Shown piece by piece: positions 53,881 through 61,084 of a DNA stretch of 64,000 nt. Origin of the DNA: Microbacterium sp. LWH11-1.2 (lineage in GTDB: Bacteria > Actinomycetota > Actinomycetes > Actinomycetales > Microbacteriaceae); the NCBI RefSeq assembly GCF_038397745.1, contig NZ_CP151636.1:1302001-1366000 (forward strand), written 5' to 3'. Under the pieces are notes generated by a model. It saw only the letters and a list, made by a program, of their open reading frames with translations, had not been told where the DNA came from and made no database searches. The translations under genes and the position numbers were made by a program. Each line of letters begins with the position of its first letter. The stretch's first letter is position 1.

Positions 53881-54711
53881 GTGACCTCTCCCGCCATGCT
53901 CGCGCCTCCCCGCCGCACTCTCCTCGTCGGCTTCGGCAAGCTCGGTCGGCGTCTCGCGCTCCGGCTCGTCGCCGACGGCGGTGAGGTGATCGCGCTGCGA
54001 CGCAGCGAAGGCGAGCTGCCGGAGGGCGTGTCCGGCATCCGGGCGGACCTCTCCGCGCCCCTGACCGAGCCGCTGCCGACGGTCGACGCGATGGTCATCA
54101 CCCTCCCGCCGGGTGGCAGCGTCGACAGCTACCGAAGAGCCCTGAGCCATCTCCGCGCCGCGCTGCCCGCCGTTCCCGCACGCACCGTCTTCGTATCGTC
54201 GACAGGGGTCTTCGAGGCGACGGCATCCGAGCACCCGATCACCGAGCAGGACGAGCCCGTGCCGGCATCCGATCGCTCCCGCGGGCTGTATGACGGGGAG
54301 CGCGCGGCGATCGAGCTGTTCTCGGCTGTCGTCGTGCGGCCGAGCGGGATCTACGGTCCGGGCCGAGGCTTCCTGCTCCGGCAGGTGCGCGAGCACAAGC
54401 CCGTGAACCACCGCCGCCGCACGAACCGCATCCACGAGGTGGATCTGGTGCGCGCGCTCGACCTGCTCGTGCGGATGCCGGAGCCTCCGGCGCTCGTGCA
54501 CGCTGTCGATCAGGCTCCGGCGCCGCTGGGAGACGTCGTCGCTCACATCGCGCTCCGGCTCGGAGTCGACGCTCCGCCGGACGACCCGTCCGCAGAGCCG
54601 ACCGGCCTGGTGCATGACGGCTCGCTGCTCCTCTCCGTGCTCGGCAGCCTCGACTACCCGACGTACGTCGAGGGGTACGACGAGATGATCGCAGCCGAGC
54701 CGACCTCCTGA
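53881..54711 (+). CDS. NAD(P)-dependent SDR-like protein (YeeZ-like)
   Basis: A 276-residue atypical short-chain dehydrogenase. The dinucleotide loop is LLVGFGKLGRRLALRL (GxGxxG) and FVSSTGVFE follows at the catalytic Ser position. The YxxxK pair is replaced (LYDGERAAIE keeps Tyr, but Lys is replaced by Arg or Glu), typical of the YeeZ/YbjT-like group. VVRPSGIYGPGR is the usual downstream substrate loop. Function unknown, probably NADP-dependent. GTG 53881 is used as start. It is followed 56 bases later by the aminotransferase-fold gene. Confidence 0.78.
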   Translation: MTSPAMLAPPRRTLLVGFGKLGRRLALRLVADGGEVIALRRSEGELPEGVSGIRADLSAPLTEPLPTVDAMVITLPPGGSVDSYRRALSHLRAALPAVPARTVFVSSTGVFEATASEHPITEQDEPVPASDRSRGLYDGERAAIELFSAVVVRPSGIYGPGRGFLLRQVREHKPVNHRRRTNRIHEVDLVRALDLLVRMPEPPALVHAVDQAPAPLGDVVAHIALRLGVDAPPDDPSAEPTGLVHDGSLLLSVLGSLDYPTYVEGYDEMIAAEPTS

Positions 54712-54767
54712 GAACCGGGCGAAGATGGAGGGACCCCCCTCTGCGACCGCGACCACAAGGAGCCTGC

Positions 54768-55934
54768 ATGTCCCTCGCCTCCACCTTCGACTCCATCGAG
54801 GTCGAGCACCTTCGACGCATCGGCGGGCTCAAGTGGTCGATGTTCCCCGACGCGGTCGGCGCCTTCGTCGCCGAGATGGACTTCGGCGTCGCTCCGGGCA
54901 TCTCCCGTGCGCTGCACGCGGCTGTCGATCAGGGCCTGTTCGGCTACCTGCCGGCCTCCCTCTCCGATGAGATGTCGGCGGCCGCGTCGGATTGGCTGCG
55001 TGACATGTACGGCTGGGCCGTGCCGGCATCCGACGTCCACCCGATCGCCGACGTGATCCAGGGCCTCGAGCTCGCGATGGAGCACTTCTCGCGCCCCGGC
55101 TCTCCGGTGATCGTTCCGACGCCGGCCTACATGCCGTTCCTCTCTGTGCCGCCGGCGGCCGGACGCGAGGTGATCCAGGTGCCGATGACGGTGACCGACG
55201 GCCGCTACACGCTCGATCTCGACGGCATCGACGCGGCGTTCCGCGCCGGAGCGAATCTGCTCGTCCTCTGCAATCCCTACAACCCGGTCGGTCGGGTGTT
55301 CGACCGTGAGGAGCTGCTCGCCGTCAGCGAGGTCGTCGAGCGTCACGGCGGACGGGTGTTCTCCGACGAGATCCATGCGCCGCTCGTCTACGCCCCGGCG
55401 GCGCACACCCCGTATGCGTCGATCTCGGATGCCGCTGCGGCGCACACCGTCACCGCGACATCCGCGTCCAAGGCCTGGAACCTTCCGGGGCTCAAGACCG
55501 CGCAGATCATCCTCACCAACGACGAGGACCGCGCGATCTGGGAGCCGATCGGGATGATGGCCTCGCACGGCGCGAGCAACCTGGGCGTCATCGCGAACAC
55601 GGCCGCGTATCGCGACGATCGCGCCTGGCTCGCCGACGTCACGACCTACCTCGACGGAAACCGGCGGTTCCTCGGGGAGGCGCTCGCCGCGCGGATCCCT
55701 GAGATCGCCTACCGCGAGCCCGAGGGCACGTACATCGGGTGGCTCGACGCGAGAGCACTCGATCTCGGTGCGCAGCCCGCGGAGTTCTTCCGCGAGAACG
55801 CGGGCGTCGCCCTCACCGACGGCTCCGCCACGGGTGCCGCCGGCGTCGGCTTCATGCGCTTCGTCTTCGCCACCCCGCGTCCGATCATCGAGCAGGCCGT
55901 CGATCGCATGGCCGACGCGCTGGCGAGGCGCTGA
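54768..55934 (+). CDS. PLP-dependent C-S lyase, MalY/PatB type
   Basis: A 388-residue fold type I PLP enzyme. The PLP Lys is Lys235 in SASKAWNLPGLK, the pattern of MalY/PatB cystathionine beta-lyases. The Asp binding the pyridine N is in VFSDEIHAPL, and NPYNPVGRVF is the conserved Asn-Pro loop. The C-terminal Arg for the carboxylate is in VGFMRFVFATP. It cleaves cystathionine or Cys-S conjugates to pyruvate, ammonia and a thiol. The length is typical. Aminotransferase activity of other family members cannot be excluded. Confidence 0.9.
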   Translation: MSLASTFDSIEVEHLRRIGGLKWSMFPDAVGAFVAEMDFGVAPGISRALHAAVDQGLFGYLPASLSDEMSAAASDWLRDMYGWAVPASDVHPIADVIQGLELAMEHFSRPGSPVIVPTPAYMPFLSVPPAAGREVIQVPMTVTDGRYTLDLDGIDAAFRAGANLLVLCNPYNPVGRVFDREELLAVSEVVERHGGRVFSDEIHAPLVYAPAAHTPYASISDAAAAHTVTATSASKAWNLPGLKTAQIILTNDEDRAIWEPIGMMASHGASNLGVIANTAAYRDDRAWLADVTTYLDGNRRFLGEALAARIPEIAYREPEGTYIGWLDARALDLGAQPAEFFRENAGVALTDGSATGAAGVGFMRFVFATPRPIIEQAVDRMADALARR

Positions 55935-55978
55935 GACTGGAATAGTGGACTCGTATCCTTCCCCCAGAAAGCAGGACG

Positions 55979-56980
55979 ATGACGTACACCGCTGAGCCGA
56001 CCAGGTACGACTCGATCACGACGGCGCGATCCGGGCGGAGCGGTCTGATCCTGCCGCGCGTGTCGCTGGGCCTGTGGAACAACTTCGGCGAGGACCGCAC
56101 GTTCGAGACGCAGCGCGCGATCCTGCGCCGCGCCTTCGATCTGGGCGTGTTCCACTTCGACCTGGCCAACAACTACGGCCCGCCGGCGGGGAGCGCGGAG
56201 CAGAACTACGGCCGCATCCACCAGCTCGACTTCCGGCCCTACCGCGATGAGCTCATCATCTCGACGAAGGCCGGCTACCAGATGTGGGACGGGCCGTTCG
56301 GCGAGTGGGGCTCGCGCAAGACCATGGTCGCGTCACTGGATCAGTCCCTGCAGCGACTCGGACTCGACTACGTCGACATCTACTACTCCCACCGGCCCGA
56401 TCCCGAGACGCCGATCGAGGAGACCATGGGCGCGCTCGCGACCGCGGTGCGTCAGGGCAAGGCGCTGTATGCCGGCATCTCGAACTACTACACGCCGGAG
56501 GAGACCAGAGCGGCCGCCGCAGCACTTCGCGCCGAGGGTGTGCCGTTGACGATCCACCAGCCGCGGTACAACATGTTCGACCGCCGCATCGAGGAGCTGG
56601 GTCTGCTCGACACCCTGACCGAACTGGGTGCCGGTGCGATCGCGTTCTCGCCGCTGGATCAGGGGCTGCTCACGGATCGCTACCTGAAGGGCATCCCGAG
56701 CGACTCGCGCGCGGCGACGGGACGATGGATGACCGAGTCGAACATCTCGGAGGCGTACCTCGATCGGGCGAAGGCCCTGAACGAGATCGCCGTCTCGCGC
56801 GGTCAGACGCTCGCCCAGCTCGCGATCCAGTGGGTGCTGCGCGACCCGGCCGTGACGAGCGCCCTCATCGGGGCCTCGAGCGTCCGCCAGCTGGAGGATT
56901 CGCTCCGCGCGCTCGACGGCGCCCCGCTCACCGACGAAGAGATCGCCCGCCTCGAGCCGCTGGCCGCGAAGCCGGCCTGA
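55979..56980 (+). CDS. Aldo/keto reductase (AKR14/YghZ type)
   Basis: A 333-residue NADPH-dependent reductase. The tetrad is visible as Asp/Tyr in FDLANNYGPPAG, Lys in IISTKAG and His in YYSHRPDP. GSAEQNYGRI and the MFDRRIEE, AFSPLDQGLLTDRYL segments match YghZ, which reduces L-glyceraldehyde 3-phosphate and methylglyoxal. The C-terminal NADPH loop is IGASSVRQLEDSLRAL. A detoxification role is likely. It follows the lyase gene by 44 bases and a small membrane gene comes next. Confidence 0.92.
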   Translation: MTYTAEPTRYDSITTARSGRSGLILPRVSLGLWNNFGEDRTFETQRAILRRAFDLGVFHFDLANNYGPPAGSAEQNYGRIHQLDFRPYRDELIISTKAGYQMWDGPFGEWGSRKTMVASLDQSLQRLGLDYVDIYYSHRPDPETPIEETMGALATAVRQGKALYAGISNYYTPEETRAAAAALRAEGVPLTIHQPRYNMFDRRIEELGLLDTLTELGAGAIAFSPLDQGLLTDRYLKGIPSDSRAATGRWMTESNISEAYLDRAKALNEIAVSRGQTLAQLAIQWVLRDPAVTSALIGASSVRQLEDSLRALDGAPLTDEEIARLEPLAAKPA

Positions 56981-56999
56981 TCGTGGAGTAGGAGGGGCC

Positions 57000-57374
57000 G
57001 TGCGGATCGTCGGCACTGTCCTTCTCGCGATCGCAGCGACGCTTGTCGGACTCTTCGGCGATTTCATGCTCGGGCTCTCCGGCCTCACCTTGGCAGGTCC
57101 AGGCCTCTCGGTCATCGAGTACTCCGATGCGGACGACGCCGAGCGGTCGATCGGTATCGGGATGGGCGTCGTCTCGCTCCTGGTGTGGCTCGTTCTCCTG
57201 CTGTCCGCCGCGCTTGTGGGGCTGGGTGGCGACCGCCCGACGCGCGCCCGGCGTGCCACGGTGTGGGTCGTCGTCGGGCTGAGTGCGGTCCTCGTGCTGG
57301 GGCTGCTGGCCGCAGTGCTGGCCACGCCGCCGCCTGTCAGCGAGTACCCGTTGCCGGAGTGGGACCGGGCGTAG
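57000..57374 (+). CDS. Small three-helix membrane protein
   Basis: A 124-residue protein with hydrophobic helices at about 4-32, 52-75 and 86-108 and a Pro-rich C-terminus (PPPVSEYPLPEWDRA). A charged loop (SDADDAERS) separates helices 1 and 2. GTG 57000 is the start. No family is recognised. It is the last rightward gene before a strong terminator shared with the leftward DUF305 gene. Confidence 0.6.
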   Translation: MRIVGTVLLAIAATLVGLFGDFMLGLSGLTLAGPGLSVIEYSDADDAERSIGIGMGVVSLLVWLVLLLSAALVGLGGDRPTRARRATVWVVVGLSAVLVLGLLAAVLATPPPVSEYPLPEWDRA

Positions 57375-57429
57375 CTCGGACTCGAAGGCGTCTTCAGGCC
57401 GATGGCAGGTCGTGTCGCGCAACAGGCCG

Positions 57430-57466
57430 AGGAGGTGGGGTGCGGGGGTCCCGCACCCCACCTCCT
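57430..57466. terminator. Bidirectional stem-loop terminator
   Basis: A perfect 17-bp inverted repeat with arms 57430-57446 and 57450-57466 (core GGAGGTGGGGTGCGGG and its complement), with a 3-base loop. It lies between convergent genes, 55 bases after one stop and 4 bases before the other, so it can end both transcripts. Confidence 0.85.
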
Positions 57467-57469
57467 GGA

Positions 57470-58069
57470 TCACAGAGTGGCGAGGATCTCCTTCATCGTC
57501 GTGATCTCCGTGGTCTGCGACTCGATGATCGTCTCGGCGAGTGCGACGGCGTCACTGTTCTGACCGTTGTCGACTTCGTCCTGCGCCATGTCGACAGCAC
57601 CTTCGTGGTGCTGGATCATCTGCTCGAGGAACAGGCGGCCGGCCTCAGCGCCCGTCGCATCCTCGAGGGCCTGCATGTCCTCGTCCGACATCATGCCGTT
57701 GCCATGATCCATGCCGCCCATGTTGTCCACGTCGGCGCCCCAGTCGTCGAGCCACTGGTCCATCTTGCGGATCTCAGGCTCCTGAGCGGCCTTGATCTCT
57801 TCGGCGAGGGAGAGGACGCGGTCGTCGACGCCGTCCTTGCTGAGAAGGATGTCGGACATCTCGATGGCCTGAGCGTGGTGCTCCTTCATCATGCTGGCGA
57901 ACATGATGTCGGCGTCGTTCGCGTCGGCTGCGTCTGCGGATGCAGAGGGGTTGCTGCCGTGGTCCATGCCCGGCATGCCGTCGCCGGAGCCGGCGGTGCC
58001 GGCGCAACCGGTGAGGGCGAGGAGGGCCGTGAGGGTGAGTGCGGCGATCGCCGTGTGTCGGGTGTTCAT
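57470..58069 (-). CDS. DUF305 lipoprotein (copper-operon associated)
   Basis: A 199-residue lipoprotein. The lipobox is LTGC (Cys22 region) after a short signal peptide. Two DUF305 repeats carry paired His: EHHAQAIEM and QHHEGAVDM, each within a four-helix bundle, with Met-rich links (GMPGMDHG, MGGMDHGNGMM). The His/Met pattern suggests metal binding on the outer face. DUF305 proteins occur widely in copper and silver resistance operons. It is the third leftward gene after copB and a DUF6153-like gene. ATG 58069 begins the signal peptide. Confidence 0.9.
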   Translation of the reverse strand: MNTRHTAIAALTLTALLALTGCAGTAGSGDGMPGMDHGSNPSASADAADANDADIMFASMMKEHHAQAIEMSDILLSKDGVDDRVLSLAEEIKAAQEPEIRKMDQWLDDWGADVDNMGGMDHGNGMMSDEDMQALEDATGAEAGRLFLEQMIQHHEGAVDMAQDEVDNGQNSDAVALAETIIESQTTEITTMKEILATL

Positions 58070-58154
58070 GAGTGTTCTCCAAGGGTCGGTGATGAGGCCC
58101 GGCTGGTGCCGGTGCCAGGGAGTGCGTTGCCCGCGAGAGCGGAGCAAGGCGTCA

Positions 58155-58616
58155 TCACGTGCGACTGATGCAGAGAACGGTGAGAGAGGGCGGTGGCGGG
58201 AGGGCGTGAGCGCGGGCGGGCCAGCGTGTCGTCACGGACGCGAGAATCGCGACCAACGGAGTGTGCCGCCAGCCGAGCCCGCTCCGTCCGAGAAGGATGG
58301 TGGCGACCAGGAGTGCGAGCACGCACGCCATCCAGGTCATCGAGTCCCCGCTTTCACACGTCGCGCATCCCGCATCCGATGTCGGCGTGCCCGGCAGCTG
58401 GGCGGCTGTGGACGTGTCGTGGTGACGTTCGGACACTCCCGCATCGGTGCTGACGGCGACGGTGTCGTGGTGGCCGACAGTCGTCGCGTGCGAGTTGAAG
58501 GAGTGCATCGCCAGCAGTCCGGCGATGATCCCCACGGCGACCGCGAGGACGGCCAGGACGGTGTGTGTCAGCGTGCGCTGTCCCCGCACTCGTTGCCCTG
58601 CGTCGATCAGAGACAT
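58155..58616 (-). CDS. DUF6153-like small membrane protein
   Basis: A 153-residue protein. An N-terminal helix (LAVLAVAVGIIAGLLAMHSF, about 23-42) and a second helix (MACVLALLVATILL, about 96-110) flank a His-rich loop (VGHHDTVA, SERHHDTS) with a CATC pair. The C-terminus is Pro-rich. This matches my memory of DUF6153 proteins of Microbacteriaceae. It lies between copB and the DUF305 gene, and the exposed His and Cys residues fit a metal-linked role. ATG 58616 is 3 bases after GGGAGGTG. Confidence 0.7.
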   Translation of the reverse strand: MSLIDAGQRVRGQRTLTHTVLAVLAVAVGIIAGLLAMHSFNSHATTVGHHDTVAVSTDAGVSERHHDTSTAAQLPGTPTSDAGCATCESGDSMTWMACVLALLVATILLGRSGLGWRHTPLVAILASVTTRWPARAHALPPPPSLTVLCISRT

Positions 58617-58667
58617 GCCCACCTCCCGTTCGTCTCAGCCTACGTCTCGTGTCTGACAGGTCTTCTG

Positions 58668-60800
58668 CTACCTGCCCGCGATGGCGTCCGGCCGCAGATC
58701 CAGGCGGCGCAGCAGCTGCGCGTTGAGCGCGACGACGATGGTCGACAGCGACATCAGCACCGCGCCCACAGACATCGGCAGTACGAACCCGATGGGGGCG
58801 AGCGCTCCGGCCGCGAGCGGGACGGAGAGCAGGTTGTAGCCGGCGGCCCACCAGAGGTTCTGCTTCATCTTCCGGTAGCTGGCCCGTGACAGTTCGATCA
58901 CCGACAGCACCGATCGGGGGTCGTCGCTGGCGAGGATGACGCCCGCGGAGGCGATCGCGACATCCGTTCCCGCCCCGATCGCGATACCGACGTCGGCCTG
59001 CGCGAGCGCAGGGGCGTCGTTGACACCGTCTCCGACCATCGCGACCTTGCGCCCTTCGCCCTGAAGCGCCTTCACCTTCGATACCTTGTCCTCCGGTCGC
59101 ACCCCGGCGAAGTATCGGTCGATGCCGAGCGCGCCCGCGACGGAGGCGGCTACCGCGTCGGCGTCACCGGTGATCATGACCACCTGCACGCCGCGTTCAT
59201 GGAGGGCTTCGACCGCGTGACGCGACTCGGAACGGATCTCATCCGCCAAGCGCAGCGCGCCCGCGACCTGACCGTCGACGAGCACGTGGAGGATGATCGC
59301 ACCCTGACCACGCCACTCGTCGGCAACCGCGAGCTCGGAGGCGTGCCCCTGTTCGAGCATGGAGGGGCCACCGACCTGCACGACGCGTCCATCCACCCGT
59401 GCACGGACCCCCACCGCGGGGGAGGATTCGAAGTCGGACGAGGCAGGGAGAGCGAGAGACCTCTCCTTCGCCGCGCTCACGATCGCGCGAGCGAGCGGGT
59501 GCTCGGAGTCGGCTTCCGCGGCCGCGGCCCAGGCCAGCAGCTGGTCGGAATCGGTCCCGGAGGCGGGGCTGATCGCCGTCACGGCAGGGGTGCCCTTGGT
59601 GAGGGTGCCGGTCTTGTCGAACAGGACGGTATCGACGGTGCGCATGCTCTCCAACGCGAGGCGGTCCTTGATCAGCACGCCACCACGGGCGGCACGCTCT
59701 GTCGCGATCGACACGACGAGCGGGATCGCCAGGCCGAGAGCGTGCGGGCAGGCGATCACCAGCACGGTGATCGTGCGGATCACCGCGGCGTCCGGCAGCC
59801 CGACGACCGTCCAGACGATCGCGGTGATCGCGGCAGCGCCGAGCGCGAACCAGAACAACCACCCCGCGGCCTTGTCCGCGAGGCGCTGCGCGCGCGAAGA
59901 CGAGCTCTGCGCCTCGGTCACCAGCTTCCGGATCCCCGCGAGAGCGGTGTCCTCACCGATCGCGGTGATCTCGACCCGCACGCCCGAGTCGGTCGCGACG
60001 GTCCCGGCGATGACCGGGTCGCCGTCACTCCGGCGCACGGGCCGGGACTCTCCGGTGATCATCGACTCGTCCATGCTGGCCGATCCCTGCACAATCCGCC
60101 CATCCGCAGGCACCCGCCCACCGGGGCGTACCACCACCACGTCACCCACCTGCAGATCAGACGGGGTTACCGTGACGGTCGTGTCCCCCTCGATCCTCTC
60201 GGCCTCGTCGGGCAGCAACGCAGCCAGGGAATCCAACGCTGAGGTCGTCTGGGCGAGGGAGCGCATCTCGATCCAGTGACCGAGCAGCATGATCACGATC
60301 AGCAGCGCCAGCTCCCACCAGAAGTCCAGCTCATGATGGAGCACCCCGAGGCTCGCGCCCCAGGACGCGAGGAACGCGACCGTGATCGCGAGGGTGATCA
60401 GCAACATCATTCCGGGCTTGCGCGCCCGAAGCTCACTCACCGCGCCGGTGAGGAACGGGGCCCCGCCCCACACGTACATGACGGTCCCGAGAACCGGGGA
60501 CACCCAGCCGATCCACGCGGCCTCCGGCAAGGTGTACCCGAGCAGCATCGAGAACATCGTCGAGAACCCGACAACGGGTACCGCGATGACCAGCATGATC
60601 CAGAACAACCGCCGGAACCGGCCCACGTGTTCACCGTGGCCACCGTGGCCACCGTGGCCCTCGTGATCGCCGTGGCCGGCGTGATCGTGACGAGCGTCGC
60701 CGCTGTCGTGGCTCACCGCCGCGTGGTCATGATGCGCCGTCGGCGCGGTGCGGTGATCTTCGTGTGTCGTGTGATGGATGTGCTCATCGTGCTGGCTCAT
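58668..60800 (-). CDS. copB: CopB-type P1B-3 copper ATPase
   Basis: A 710-residue P-type ATPase. The first 60 residues are very His-rich (HDEHIHHTTHEDH, GHGDHEGHGGHGG), replacing HMA domains. The metal motif is VIACPHALGLAIPLVV (CPH), typical of the P1B-3 group that moves Cu(II) or Cu(I)/Ag. TGES is SMITGESRPV, the phosphorylated Asp is in LFDKTGTLT, SEHPLARAI and [16 protein letters not shown] follow. ATG 60800 is chosen; a longer frame to 60968 would put the CsoR box inside the coding region. It pumps copper out and pairs functionally with CopA at 49864. Confidence 0.94.
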   Translation of the reverse strand: MSQHDEHIHHTTHEDHRTAPTAHHDHAAVSHDSGDARHDHAGHGDHEGHGGHGGHGEHVGRFRRLFWIMLVIAVPVVGFSTMFSMLLGYTLPEAAWIGWVSPVLGTVMYVWGGAPFLTGAVSELRARKPGMMLLITLAITVAFLASWGASLGVLHHELDFWWELALLIVIMLLGHWIEMRSLAQTTSALDSLAALLPDEAERIEGDTTVTVTPSDLQVGDVVVVRPGGRVPADGRIVQGSASMDESMITGESRPVRRSDGDPVIAGTVATDSGVRVEITAIGEDTALAGIRKLVTEAQSSSSRAQRLADKAAGWLFWFALGAAAITAIVWTVVGLPDAAVIRTITVLVIACPHALGLAIPLVVSIATERAARGGVLIKDRLALESMRTVDTVLFDKTGTLTKGTPAVTAISPASGTDSDQLLAWAAAAEADSEHPLARAIVSAAKERSLALPASSDFESSPAVGVRARVDGRVVQVGGPSMLEQGHASELAVADEWRGQGAIILHVLVDGQVAGALRLADEIRSESRHAVEALHERGVQVVMITGDADAVAASVAGALGIDRYFAGVRPEDKVSKVKALQGEGRKVAMVGDGVNDAPALAQADVGIAIGAGTDVAIASAGVILASDDPRSVLSVIELSRASYRKMKQNLWWAAGYNLLSVPLAAGALAPIGFVLPMSVGAVLMSLSTIVVALNAQLLRRLDLRPDAIAGR

Positions 60801-60898
60801 CGGAAACCCCTGCTCGGATGCGCCCGGGTCGAGCCGGGCTGGGACGGACGGTGGGTCAGGCCCGGCTGTTCGTCGACGTACTCGTTCGTGCCGGAAGA

Positions 60899-60915
60899 AT
60901 ACCCCCCTAGGGTAT
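60899..60915. promoter_or_regulatory. CsoR-type copper operator upstream of copB
   Basis: ATACCC-CCCTA-GGGTAT, the same 17-bp format as the three boxes at 48565-48646, about 100 bases upstream of the copB start. A lone GGGTAT half-site lies at 60934-60939. The site implies a common copper regulator for both operons. Confidence 0.72.
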
Positions 60916-61084
60916 CCAACACAATCGCACTCAGGGTATTCCCCGGTCGAGGCCTCGGAGTCGACCACCTGCCGGACCGATCGTGCTCTGTGAGGTCGTC
61001 GACGTCACCGACGAGGTGCACGACACTCCCTCGCGGGACGCACCTGGAAGAATGACGGCATCCCCCACAGAAAGCAGGTCCGTC

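Noticed and set aside
60801..60968. N-terminal extension of copB
   Set aside because: It would place the CsoR box inside the coding sequence; the His-rich start at 60800 has its own ribosome-binding site.
61052..61084. Earlier ATG for the beta-mannosidase
   Set aside because: The purine-rich stretch is too close to the ATG, and the family N-terminus starts at GTG 61085.
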